Positions 45,966 through 57,600 of a stretch of DNA of 64,000 nt are shown one piece after another. The position numbers and the translations under genes are program-made. The notes under the pieces are model-generated. The model did not search any database. It was not told the origin of the DNA and worked only from the letters and a program-made list of their open reading frames with translations. The DNA is from Diaporthe sp. PMI_573 (taxonomy: Eukaryota > Ascomycota > Sordariomycetes > Diaporthales > Diaporthaceae): contig JAJTUP010000078.1 of NCBI GenBank assembly GCA_021399435.1, positions 62,001 through 126,000 on the forward strand, in the 5' to 3' direction. Each line of letters begins with the position of its first letter. Positions within the stretch are counted from its first letter, which is position 1.

Positions 45966-45973
45966 CTGGACCG
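45966..45973. repeat. hAT-2 target-site duplication, right copy
   Basis: CTGGACCG directly after the right terminal repeat. Confidence 0.88.
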
Positions 45974-45982
45974 AGAAGCGAC

Positions 45983-46943
45983 ATGGCGTCCCCCAGCGCG
46001 TCCCCCGAACCTATCCGTTGTACATGTTCTCGTCCCTCCTGTACTCGGCCTCTAGTGGGTAAGAAGGTCGATGATGACAAGGCGGACCACGCTCTGGATA
46101 CACTCGAAGATGAACTGGAAAAAAATGAAATGAAAGACAACGAGTACGGGCAACAAGTCCCCACATGGGGTGCCACGGGAAGGAGACAGCGACGACGACG
46201 CTGCTTCGAGCTCAGATTCGGACGAGGAGCCAACCGACTACTTGTATAAATTCCAGAAGAGGAACAAGTTTGATTCAGACGAATCCTCAAGCGAATCGTC
46301 ACTGATAGATCCGGGAGAGAGTGGTGACGCCGAGTCTGACTGTAACGACAAGTTCTATCTCGACGGCGGACAATAGAAGAAGCGTTATCATGTAGAGGAC
46401 AGCCGAAGACGAGACCGAAACAGGCAGTACAACCTGCAAAAATACGAGGACAAAGTCGGCATCAAACGGGCTGTTCTCCTCGCCAAGCTCGCATGCATCG
46501 GTGGCTCGACCTCTGTACGCGCTCCGACCGACTATAAGCCTCACACGCGCTTCGCACCGTGGAAGACGGTGGATTAGACGAAGCCCGATGTGTCGGGCGC
46601 GAAGGCGGCTGTGGACGGCTCGCGGCTGCAGCCGCAGGCAATCAATCGCTTAATCACCTTCTTCGACGCCCACCCGCACATAAAGCTCGACATGTGCGCT
46701 GCCTTCTGCCTGGAGGCCTACGGCGTGGGCGCTGCCTACGCCTGTCTCTCCGAGTTCCAGTTTGACAAGAGCTGCATGTTGGAGGTGATGGAGACGGCAG
46801 CCGGCACCGACGACAATAGTGCCACCACCAGTACCATATATGCGCGCATGACGCTGTTTTATTTTACGTTTGAGGTGGTGGACAAGGCTGCGATTGCGGC
46901 GGCGCGGGCGGTGTACGGCGACTTCGTGCCCAAATACACATAG
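45983..46943 (+). pseudogene. unrecognised gene with two in-frame amber codons
   Basis: An ATG at 45983 begins MASPSASPEPIRCTCSRPSC, a Cys-rich start. A GTAAGAAGG donor-like site follows near 46059. From about 46170 another frame runs as one reading frame to 46943, interrupted only by TAG at 46374-46376 and 46574-46576. It encodes an acidic Asp/Ser stretch (GDSDDDAASSSDSDEE), a basic middle, and a hydrophobic helical C-terminus (INRLITFFDAHPHIKLDMC...). Family unknown. Both stops could be CAG-to-TAG. It lies immediately right of the hAT-2 target site, so it may be an older element or host gene. Confidence 0.45.
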
Positions 46944-46991
46944 TTATGTGATGAACCACGTTAGCAGTTTCGCTGAAATTTAGCGGGGGAT

Positions 46992-47966
46992 TTACCTTCT
47001 GATCAACGCGCGAGTTAGTCCGTTCCATCTTTTGCGCTGGCAGGTTCTCAATCCTTGCAATTGCAACTTCGATCGTGAGAAAAACATGATAAGGGTATTG
47101 GCGCTACTATGGAGGTCTCCAAAGAATGGAAGAAGGATGATGTCTTTAATTAGAAGCTGAAGGCCGTGAGAATCGCATAAAGAGAAGCTGACATGCGAGA
47201 GCTCTGGGGACCTGCCAAGTAAGTCGTGTACAGAGCGCATCGTATTCTCGGTGTCTGTACAGATAGAATTGATTCTGGAGAAACCTTCGTCGCTGCAGAG
47301 TTGCTGCATTTCTCCCCATATTAGCTTTCCCCAATTCTCCGCTGTATGTTGTTCTTCTCCCGTATCAAATGTTTTCCAGTAGAAGGCTGGGCCGTCTGGT
47401 AGTTGTACCGAAATATTCACAATCCTGTGGCCGGAAATATTGTCGGAGGCGTCAAATATGATATTGAACCATTCTGAGTCCCTGATACGTTTGAACACCT
47501 CGTCACGGATTTGCTGATAGAAGTCGGGGAGAATTCTGGTGATAGCAGCACGGCTAGGAGGCTTCCAGCCAGGCTTAATGCGAGTGAAGAAATAATGCCA
47601 ACGGCGGCTCTCGAAGAGGCTGAAGGGGCGGCCGCCAGCAATTACGGCGGCGGCGGCATCATAAGCGAGATTGTTGCTCTCGTCTCGCGAGATATGCTGA
47701 ATCCCGACCTCAGTTATCCTCTTTTGTATAGTTTCAGAATATGAGGGGGGGCAGCCAGCCTTATCTCGAGCCTGGCGCTCTTGTTGCTGCTTGGCTTGCC
47801 ATTCCTCACACGTAGCGAGATGCTCTTTCGGCCTCCCAACAGAGGTGGCTGCAAAGTCCTTCTGGCAGTGACGGCATCTGTATCGTTTGCTTTTCTTGGG
47901 GTCAGGGCGGCCGAGGCTGACGAACTGTTGCCAAACGAAGGCATCGTTAGATTTGGTGGGCGCCAT
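46992..47966 (-). pseudogene. truncated hAT-like transposase hAT-3 (BED finger plus DUF659-like region)
   Basis: ATG 47966 (MAPTKSNDAFVW) opens 324 codons. A BED-type finger (YRCRHCQKDF...HLATC) is near residues 28-55. A DUF659-like core follows (FNIIFDASDNISGHRIVNISV, SICTDTENTMRSVHDLL, CDSHGLQLLIKDI). It stops at 46992 in the middle of the core, so roughly the C-terminal half, including the dimerisation domain, is missing. The left side abuts the unrecognised amber-interrupted gene. Most likely a 3'-truncated copy. Confidence 0.7.
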
Positions 47967-48685
47967 CTTTTTAACAATAGCTTCAAATGAAGAGAGAATG
48001 TAACTATAGAGAGTACGTTGAGCTGTTCAGCCAGCAGAGTTTGTACAACCCCGCCGGGGGGCCACAGATTCCCTTTTTAGGAATATTGTGGACCCTCATC
48101 GTACGTACGCGATACGTGTACGTACGGCACCCTGATAGTACATACGTATGTACAATGGCATAGTACGAAAAGTACAACATCACTATAGACCGTAACAACA
48201 CGGGAGAATTCTCGACCGCGCGAGCAGCCACGTGCTCCCCACTGGCCACTCAACAGAGTCGCCTCCTTAAATGGACTTGAACGGTACGCGCAGGATATTT
48301 GGTGAAGTGGTCGTCCGACCGTCACCATGTACCCTCTATTACGTACCTTAGGGTGAATTTAAGAACACTTCATGGGCGTCGGCTGCTGTCCCTACCAGGC
48401 GTGGGCCTGTGAAGATTGAAGCCGTTGGGAGATAATTGCCCCCCGAAATAGATGGGCAGGACTGTGAAAATTCAAGGAAAGATGGACACATAGAAGGATC
48501 TCAGCAAGGGTAAAACAGGAATATCGTCAGAACATATCCAAGTATTGGCAGGTAAATTGTCAAGCAAGGGATCTGGGGCGATCATCGTCGCAGCCGAGAG
48601 CCGGCATAGCAAAGTAGACGTAATATGCCACCAAACCGGGCTGGACTTCACCGGCCACCGGGTGATGTTCAATTACACGTCTTCT
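47967..48685. other. hAT-3 upstream flank and GatB 3' flank
   Basis: Non-coding. Contains palindromic TACGTA-rich tracts (48101-48153, see separate entry), possibly the terminal or subterminal region of hAT-3. No gene seen. Confidence 0.4.
48138..48153. repeat. 16-bp perfect palindrome
   Basis: GTACATACGTATGTAC equals its own complement. A related imperfect palindrome, CGTACGTACGCGATACGTGTACGTACG, lies just before it at about 48100-48127. Confidence 0.7.
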
Positions 48686-50633
48686 CTAGCACGTCTTCTC
48701 TAGAACCTCTGCCAGCACCTCCCCGGCAATTTGAGGATCCATGCGTTCGGCTGCGCCAGTCTTCATCATCCTGCCGAAAGGAACATCAGCCGGCCAGTGG
48801 GGTACTCACCGCCCGTGGTGTAGTGGCGAACAAACACCTTGTATATCTCATGATTGTCCCTGATCGTCTTGATGGCTAGCTCCCGGTACTCGTCCCGGGA
48901 CAGCGAGTTGAACCAGAGGTTCTCCTTGTCGATTGCCTCCTCGACGCTTGCGTAGCCCTGGGGCGACGTGCCGCCGAAAGCCCCGCGGTAGACGGCGAAC
49001 AGGAGCTCCTTGGCGACGCGAGCGCTGACGCGCATGGGGTGGAGGTAGTAGACGATGTCCGCGAGGTGCTGTGCTAGGACGCGGGCGCACTCACCCTCGG
49101 GCGATATGTCGAGGGTCTGGACCGTGCCGTCGGCTGAGGCATTGCGCTCCGACGTGAGGCGGCCTAGCTCGTGGAGAACCCAGTTGCCGGCTACGGTGGC
49201 CGACCCCGTGTCGAATTGGTCACCGAGTCGGTCCTGCAGGTGCTGGACAACATTGTAGAAGTACTCAAGCCGGCGGCCGTCGTCCAGTTGCATCAATGCC
49301 AGTGCATCTTTCGTTTTGAGGCCGTATTTTCTTACAAGCTCGTCAACCTCAGCGTCAGGCAGAATGCCTAAGTTCTCGCCTAGATGAGAGATGACTTCAT
49401 GGCTAACGGTAACGGGTGGCAGGTCTGGGTCCGACATGTATCGATAGTCGACCTCGCCTTCTTTCCCGCGGAGTCGTGTTGTCTCGGTGCCACCAATGGA
49501 CCAGCCACGGGTCTCGCCGGCAACGACGCCGCCGTCCGTGAGCAAGGCGATCTGCCGATCGCGCTCGGCAATGATGGCATCCTCGACGGCCTTGAAGCTG
49601 CTCAAGTTCTTGATCTCGGTCCTCTGGCCGAGCGGCATGGAGTAAAATTCGAGGTCTAGGTAATTCTCTCGCCTGACACTGACATTGACGTCGGCTCTTA
49701 GTCCACCGGCCTCCATGCCGCTGACACAGGAGTCGACGGCATTGAGATACATCTGAACCTTCACGAGAGCGGCAGCCGTCTTTGGGTGATGGATGTCTGG
49801 ATCTGTGATGATCTCGATCAGTGGCACGCCGACTCGGTTGAAATCAACCCACTGGACGCCGTCAGGGCGAGCGATTGTCTTGTCCTGCTCCATCTGAACC
49901 TGTCTGATGCCTACGTGCACCTCTTCACCGTCCTCGTGGGCGATCCCGTCTCTCTTGTACAGTGTGATGTATCCATCCTTGGCGAACGGCTCGTAGTATT
50001 GGGTAATTTGGTAGCCACTGGGTTGGTCCCACCAGAAGTAGTGCTTGCGATCCCATCTGCTGACAGGCCGTACATCGCAGTTCAGGGCGAGAGCGGCTCG
50101 CAGTGCGGGAATCAGGGCCTCGTGCTGAAATATTGGCTGAGAGCCGGGCATAGAGAGATCGAACAGGGCAACGTGTGTGTTTGGCTCGTCGGAGGGCAGG
50201 AGTTGGCTGGCTGGCGAGAATAGCTTGTGGTGGGGTCGAGCTGGGCGTGGATCCCGATGCCGACGCTGAGCTCCCAGCCAGGGACAACATGGCGGGATTC
50301 ATTCGGAGCCTTCTTTTGTCCAGAGGCCTTGATGGCCTTTCCAATATTCTTTAGCTTCTTGCGGAGGGGTGCAGAGCTGTCGGGAGGGGCTGAGGCTTTG
50401 GAGTCGTCGGCAAGCTGCGAGGGCGTGGGGGCGGATGAGGGCTGCTGGGTGAGGCAGCAAGGGGCAGACCACGAGAATGGCCGGCTGGTTACCACGGGAT
50501 GAGCTCGGCCAGCTGGGAGGGTGGGACGGAGGAGACGTGAGTGAGGACGAGGTCGGAGATGCAGACAGCCATGGGGGTGGAGCTGGCCGGCGAGCAAGTA
50601 GGTGCTCAGCTCACGAACAGGAGTGCGAGCCAT
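48686..50633 (-). CDS. Glutamyl-tRNA(Gln) amidotransferase subunit B, mitochondrial (two apparent frameshifts)
   Basis: GatB/PET112 family: with GatA (and GatF or GatC) it converts Glu-tRNA(Gln) to Gln-tRNA(Gln) in mitochondria. From ATG 50633 the N-terminus is Arg/Ala/Ser-rich like a mitochondrial presequence, then WELSVGIGIHAQLD begins the GatB core. The core continues one frame over as KLFSPASQLLPSDEPN and SMPGSQPIFQ, because about one base is missing near 50232-50240 (a C4 run on the coding strand). The long frame to 48766 carries KHYFWWDQPSGYQITQ, DFNRVGVPLIEI, MEAGGLRADVNVS, and the C-terminal YqeY-like region. A second one-base slip near 48770-48780 (a T run) separates GRLMFLSAG from RMMKTGAAERMDPQ, which ends at TAG 48686. 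Total about 650 codons. As the gene is normally essential, assembly error is likely. Confidence 0.85.
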
Positions 50634-51421
50634 TACTGCGATGACTTCCAAAGAGGCATTCAGGCCGTATCTGCCACTGCTGGCTCAATTCACCGCAGGT
50701 AGGCGTGGGTGAGGCAATGGCTGAGTGCCAGGACGAGGGCGATGTCGTCGACGGTGTTCGAGATTGCTCGCACGCTGTAGTTAGCCGCCAAACCAAAACG
50801 GTAAAGCTCCCGTTTTGAAGCTACGATAAGATAAGAGAGATGGTTCGTGCGAGTTTGACGTCAAGGTGTGTCATCTCGTTGGACCCTGGAAGATATGACG
50901 TAGCGAGGCTTCCATCCCATTTACGAGCACAACCTGCAGCCGCCCAGACGGCGCAACAAGCGTTGTGTCAACGGAGGCTACCACGGATAATGCCTCTTTG
51001 AAGCTCTAGGGCAAAAGAACGGTTTCCACTTTTTTCTCTAGGGCTTCTTTTTGGCCCCATCAAGAAGGACCCTGATCGACGGTGGCAAGGTTGGATTAGG
51101 GGGCAAAAGATGGAGAAGTGCCTATTGGTTCAGTCGCGCAGGACTAACTGACTGCCCGGCTGCTTTACATTTGTTTCTTACTCCAACTTCTCAACTCCCT
51201 CGATTTCAAAGACGGCCATCAACACCCATGATATCATCACCGCAGTATTCAACCCGCCAAATCCTCTTCACATCTTCTTCATCGGCTACTAGTATTGTCT
51301 TACTAGCAGACCACCTCCGCCACACTACGAGACACGTAGACACCCATCCTAGACAACTGCTCAGCACAGAGAGACAGACAAACCACAGACATAGACTATC
51401 GCCATCTACACAACCACAGTC
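50634..51421. other. divergent promoter region, GatB and small-protein gene
   Basis: 788 bp between two divergent starts. It must hold both promoters. A gene-free, AC-rich leader precedes the ATG at 51422. Confidence 0.45.
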
Positions 51422-51676
51422 ATGGCCAAGAAGACAAAGTACAAGCCCACCCACTCCTCCGACCAGCCCCCGTCCAACTGGACAGCCACCCGCCCGCACA
51501 AGTACTGCGGCAGGATGGACGCCGCCAGCACGCGCAAGGGCAAGGCCAACAAGACGCACCTCTGCGAGGACTGCGCCGTCGTCAAGGCACGCCTCGAGCG
51601 CATCGACGCCAGGGCCACCGCCGACAGGAGGGAGTCCAAGATGACCTGGGTCGCTGGCGGTGACGAGAGCTGGTAG
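51422..51676 (+). CDS. 84-residue basic protein with paired cysteines, unknown function
   Basis: Single exon, ATG in CAGTCATGGCC context (a good start), stop at 51674. The product is Lys/Arg/Thr-rich, with HKYCGRM and LCEDC motifs about 18 residues apart, which could coordinate a metal, and a short helical stretch (AVVKARLERIDARATADRRE). No signal peptide or membrane segment. The family is not recognised. Open-frame codon use and divergence from GatB support a real gene, but length alone is weak evidence. Confidence 0.5.
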   Translation: MAKKTKYKPTHSSDQPPSNWTATRPHKYCGRMDAASTRKGKANKTHLCEDCAVVKARLERIDARATADRRESKMTWVAGGDESW

Positions 51677-54600
51677 CGCCCGTGATCTGGACCGTCCTCA
51701 GTCCGCCAGTCGGCTCATCTACCCAACCGCCAATCCCGTGGCCAAAAAGGTCCCAGCCGTATGTCGTGCCCTCATTCCAGGTAGGTCGTCTCAAGCCTCG
51801 GCTGTCTGTGGTCTGCTGAGCTGCCTGCTTACTCCAGCCCGTAGGTTTCAAAACGCTCGTTGAGCTTTGGGGCTGGTGGGAGGCTTTTCGCCCTCCACAC
51901 GACTTTTCTTGTCCCGGTGTCAAGCATGCAGGAATCATCGCCTGCCTGAATGACGCCGCAAAGGGACACCAAGGCAATGAGAAGGGTCCGTTTTTGTAAA
52001 CGACCCCTACATGGTCACCGAAAGCCAGGCCTTCGTGTCCTGATGGCACGCGTGCTTAAAACCCGGTGCCGGCATGCACAAGCGTACAAGGGACCCTGAC
52101 TTGTTGTTGGGACGGTGAGATTACAGCTCGTTTCCCCTTCGTCTTCGCGCTCTACCGATGCTGGCCGCAGAGGGGAAGTAGCGGCTCAAACGTTACCCCT
52201 ACGACTACTACTGCATACGATGCTTTGCCAAATCAGGCACAGTAGAGCATAGTGTTTGGATTGGAATCGAATCTTCTTTCTCTGCCGCGTCCCTAGTGTG
52301 AATCGCCGGTATATCCCATTCAGTTCTCTTCTCGAGACTCCCCGAGGTCTCCTTCTCTTTCAGTTCGCATACCCTTGAAGAACATCAGTCGTCCACTGTC
52401 TCGCATCGGGGCAAGTAGACCGGTCTGGCTCGCATGAGGGAGGTACAGGGCTGTTGAGTGGTACGGTTCATCGGTCGACGGCATCAAAGACATGATACCG
52501 TGCAACATAACCGATATTCATCGACCAGGATATCGAGCGGGGGCATTGGTATCCCACTGGATCGCAACTCTTGAACATAGGCTCGCGTTAGTGATGCATT
52601 GTCACCAAGGGAAAACGATCTGTATCACCGGCCCCAGTGCCTAGACCCACCTGCGGTGAGATCGTCAACGGGCCGTTCTGGTGTTGTTGTGCGGTTCACG
52701 TCCCGCTTGGATCTCTCGGCAATTTCGACGCGAGGTCTTGGGACGCAGGACTTTGAAGCCAAGGTGGTTCCTGCCATGTTATGAGTGGGCTGTCAAGCCT
52801 CGTCTCTGGTATTTTGCGTCTCGCTGTTTTCTTCCGCCTTGTCTTGGCTTCCTTTGAGCGCCCTTCGTGCCTTAGCAATTCTGGCTCTTTCACCGCCTCG
52901 TCTCTGCACACGCAGGCGCAAGAAGATCTCCCTATATTGTCTGGACTGGGCAGCACCGCACGGAGCGATACTGGCTCCTCGTGCTGGCAGTTTCGCATCT
53001 TGCATAATCCTGTCTCTCTTTGCTTTTTTCGTCATCTGTCAGTCGGTCGGTCGGCTCGGAGGCTCGGCTAGAGATCAGGCGATCCGAACGGCCAATGTTT
53101 GACATGGCTGTGGGGTCAGTCGTGCAGGAAGAAGGGCAGAGTGAGGCGGGCAAGATCCTATCCTTGGCGTTCTAATCCTGATCGACGCTGTTAGCTCCGC
53201 ATGGGTACGTTCCGCCGGCTTGCGCAGGAGAGAAGAAACTTGGCAGAACCGGTCTGAAGAGTCTTGCCATGGGGCTGATGGGACAGGTTGGCGCGGATCA
53301 ACAGAGGTTCAAAGGTATCGAGCCAGGAATCGCGCCGACGGTCGTCGTTGGGTGTCCTTGCTAGACGAGGAAGGTCGTCATTCTGCGTCAGGAAGGTCGT
53401 CACTGTTGTGGAAAGAAAAACCCGGATGGGAAGCCAAACGAGGCACTGCGGTGTGGGGGGCGGCCTGGTCAGACAGGACCAATCCGGTAGGCGCCAGTCA
53501 GGAGGTATGAAGCGTGCCTTGGAATGGGACCCGCCCACTGGATCCAGAACCATTCGAGTCGGCGAGGGGTCGGCGGAGGGTGGTTGGCTGCATATCCCGT
53601 CATCGACTTGCGTTGAGCCTGTGAGGTTAAAGGGGAAAGAGGGGCGGCGGGCGGAAAATCACAGGGTGGCCACGGTGCGTCTTCAGAACAGGCGCCGGAG
53701 ATTGCTGCGCCGCTGCATTGCCTACTCATGACTTTGCAGCAGCAATAGTCTGACAGATGCGGGTACGCTGTGGCCGTGCGTGGGCCGCGCCGGGCTGTTG
53801 AGATTTCATCCGTGGGCAGAAGACGAGTGGCTGGTGGCTGGGGCTGGTGATGATATCCCGATGTAGACGGTATGATGATAACGGCCCCTGGGGAGATCGT
53901 TTCGAGCCTCTCCACGCAAGAACAGAAGGCCAAACCGGTCGCCAACGAGTAGCCGATCTTGGCGTGGATAGCCTGGAAGGGGTGGATTTCTGGACGACAA
54001 GGGGGACTTTCAACTGGTCTCTGTCTACTCTGCTATCCCAACATCTCTGAGGCGGTGGGCGCCATGCAACATGAAGATCGAGTGGTAGAGGCAGCTGGTT
54101 AGTCAATAGCATGGACTTGGTCACATCGAGGTCAGCGCGGATGCCCACGGGCAAAATGTCAAGAAAGTAAGAAAGGGAGCCTAGCAATTTCTTCTGGTGT
54201 AATCATGGCAGTGAACGTGTCTCTATATCGATCTTGATTGTTTCTTCGTATGCGGCTCATATCTCGAGACGCAGTGGTTACGCACTGCAGCATCGTTTGC
54301 TTTCCAGCTCGGGTGTCGTTGGGTGGATCTCGGCTGGTCGTAATAGAAAGAATAGCAATGTCCGAGTATGCCAGTGGTCTTACCACTGCACACATGATCC
54401 AATTACGACAAGAGGCAGGCTGCTGGGGCAGTACGTATCAGGGTTATGTGGCGATCCAGTACCAGATACATTGAAACCATGTGAATATGGCTTGATTGTA
54501 ATTATGACGGAGTTCTGCGGTTCTCAAAACGGTTTTGTATGGTGTACCCAAAGCAATCTTGCACTGACTTGGTTTCCTCCTGTTCTAGGATGGGGAGATG

Positions 54601-57600
54601 GCGAGCATTGTTCCACACCCGAACCTTGATCCCTACCTGTACATATCCAAAGAGCGCCTGAGCTCAGGGCAAAATTCAGCGCTATCCACTGGTAGGAACC
54701 CGATGGGGACGAGATCCAATCTCCCGGAGAAATTCTGTTTCGATATCTGATATCTGCGCACTTGAGTGCCTCGTGACGATGTGTGACGGCCGTGTCATCG
54801 GTTGCGGTATCGAGATGCTGGGCGGAGTTGAGACAACTCGTAGCATTTCCCTCGGAGGTAAGGCCGAACCAGTGACAGAGCCTCCCGGAGCGTCCTCTGC
54901 TTGTGAATGGCGGAGCTCGCTATCTTCATGCTCTCATTTCTGCTTTTCCGACAGCGATGCCCTAATGGAATCAAACCTTACTGGAATGGGATACTGCAAC
55001 ACAGCGATGGTACTGCAAGAATGGATGGTTCCCTGTTGTACCACAAGGGAAAGAGGAGGTTGGGGGGGGGGAGGTCAAGATCTGTGCAAATCTGTCCCAA
55101 GGCAATCTTGACGGCATCTTGGAAAAACAGAGGACACAGCTGATATCAAGTAACTTGTAATGCCTTGCTCTTCTCTCAGTGTATATGGAAACACAGACTT
55201 GGTACTCATACAATCCACCTAAAAGCAGTCTGGTGAGACAAATGAGCGAAAACGTGTGGCGAAGCGTTGTCGGGGACCCACGTTCGCTCCCTACCAAACT
55301 GAGAAGAGGACCGAGTCATGCCAAGTCAAGCCACGAGGAAAATCGATGCTGCAATGAGTCGGGCGATTCGTGAGACGAGTCCTCCACACGGCTGACGGAT
55401 GGCCCGTTGCATGCGGCTTTCGCTGATCTGGGACGGGTGCCAAGGGCTCCAGGTAATCGGTCGATGGAGCGGTGCAGTTGGGACTCGCTGGCTGACTGAC
55501 TAGGCTAGGGGACAAAGCATCGAAGACTGGTTGACTGGTAAACTGGCACAGCGGATCACATGGGGGCCCGTCCATGTCCAGGCCACAAACGTCGCGGGTA
55601 CGGGCCGCATGCAGTGGACGCACGGCAGCACTTGGACAGAAGCTACCATATTGGGGACTTCCTCCGGGCCCAGCAGGTCTATTCACGGTGGCCTTACAGC
55701 ACATGATGGGGAGGCTGGCTGTACGGGGACCGACTCACTTGTTTGGTACGATGAATGATGCACAGAAGCGTTTGCTTTCGCGTGCTTCCATTGAGAGGCA
55801 CCATGTGCCCTCCCTCCCCGGTCCAGTGGGTCTCATTGCACGCTCTGGGTGCTTGGGGGTTAGCCGCCGACGTAGAGACAAGCCGCCAAGGACTTGGAGC
55901 CTTACGTGAAGGAGAGGAGGAGGTCAGGAAGACATGAAGAGTCAGACAAAATGGTGGGGGGGGGGGGCGTTCAAGATAGATCATTAGCCGGCAGATTTCG
56001 CCACAAAGGTTACAGCTGGAGCATCACGTCAGGTCCGCATGCCGGCGTAGACGGACATGTATCTACTGCACATAAACACTGGTGTTGGCTCGTCAACTTC
56101 CAGCCGGCAAATCGTGGGAATGAGTGCGGCTTCTGAGAAGGCATAATGCTTGGACCCAAGCTGCTTCATCCGCAGTATGTATGGCGTCTTCTAGGACGTC
56201 GTTTAGGGGGTTGGGCGTTTGTTGAGAAGTGGGGGACTGCTACCTTCAGTGGAAATGGTCGCAAAATCTAACGCTGACTTGGCTACAACAGGAAGCCTGA
56301 CGTTCCGAAATGCTGTAATGAGTACTACGTTTTCTAACCCGAGTCAAATATTGACCGGAACGTGCGAAGTGATGACGGGCCGCGCAGTACTCGTCAAGTT
56401 GCGGCAATGCCACGGCGTGTTCAGGATATTCTGGCAACAACTGCCAGTGGCCGACGTACTGGAAAGACTCTTTCCAGTCCAAGAACCAAGCCGCCAAACC
56501 CACTTCTCTTCCACCGTGATGAATACTATCCTAGCAGTGCAAACCTTACGCGGTACCGGTACTGTAGCTTCCAACTCTGCGGTACTTGCTCTTCGAGTTT
56601 CAGTAGGTGGGTAACGTACCAGCCGGCACGACACCAGCCTGTTGGATCCGCCCTAGGAAGGAATTCGCATTCGGAAGACTGTCTGTCGGATATGGCCTCG
56701 GTCAGGCGAAGACGGCCAAGATCCATCCACCTCGAGTGCCCCAGAAGCTCATGGTGTCTTGAAATTATCTACCGTATTCGCGGGTGGGGAGTCGAGCAGT
56801 ATTTTCGTGGACGCAATGTGCTGGTTGGCTTCTCGTGGATGCGCCTGCCGTGCCGTACACGACGCAGGAAAGGACAAGGTAGGACTTGCTGAATAAAAAG
56901 GCTCGAGTTAAGTCGAGAGGGCAACTCGATTCTTGTAGCCTGGACCTGCTGTCGCCCTTGGGCCCTCCTCCCCTCCGGTGGCACTCCCTCATCGAGATCT
57001 TGGGCTTTTGCCGTCGAGCGCGATCGGGTCAGGAATCTCGGGCTGATTTGTGAAATCGAAAGGAGAGCCAGAGCCCAACCTGTTCGTTCATTGGTTAGGC
57101 TTCCGGGTACGTTCCGTTGGCTTTGATTGGCTCTTCAGGGATGTCTTGCCTGGACCCGGTTTGTTGTGCAACACAATATTAATTAGGCCGCCAATCAGAG
57201 ATGACGTGGTCCCTCACTAGTAGCTCGTGTAATAATCATCATATCACGTTCGTGAGCGCAGTGACGGCAGCAGTCATCGAGCCGACTCCCTCGTCGGACC
57301 GCTAGGAACCTCCTCCGGGGGCCAATCAGGGATGGCAGGGTCCCTCGCCCTCTGTGGGACGACATTCCGCACGCTCTGCCAAGTCGTGAGCTGCTGAAAC
57401 TGCGGCCGGCGACCTCCCCCGCTTTCTGACAGGCCCTCTCGCGCCGGCCAGTGCGCGCCGACCACTCGGCACCGCCCGCCAGCTGGGTTGTATGGAAGCG
57501 TTTGACGGTTTCTGCTTGTTGGTAGGTACGTCAACCTGAGCCAGAGTATCCGGGAGGAGAGCAGAGAGTCACTCCGCTGATCTATCGGCAGTGTCGCCCT

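Noticed and set aside
55060..55970. G-homopolymers as G-quadruplex or origin
   Set aside because: Single runs only, with no four-tract arrangement close together.
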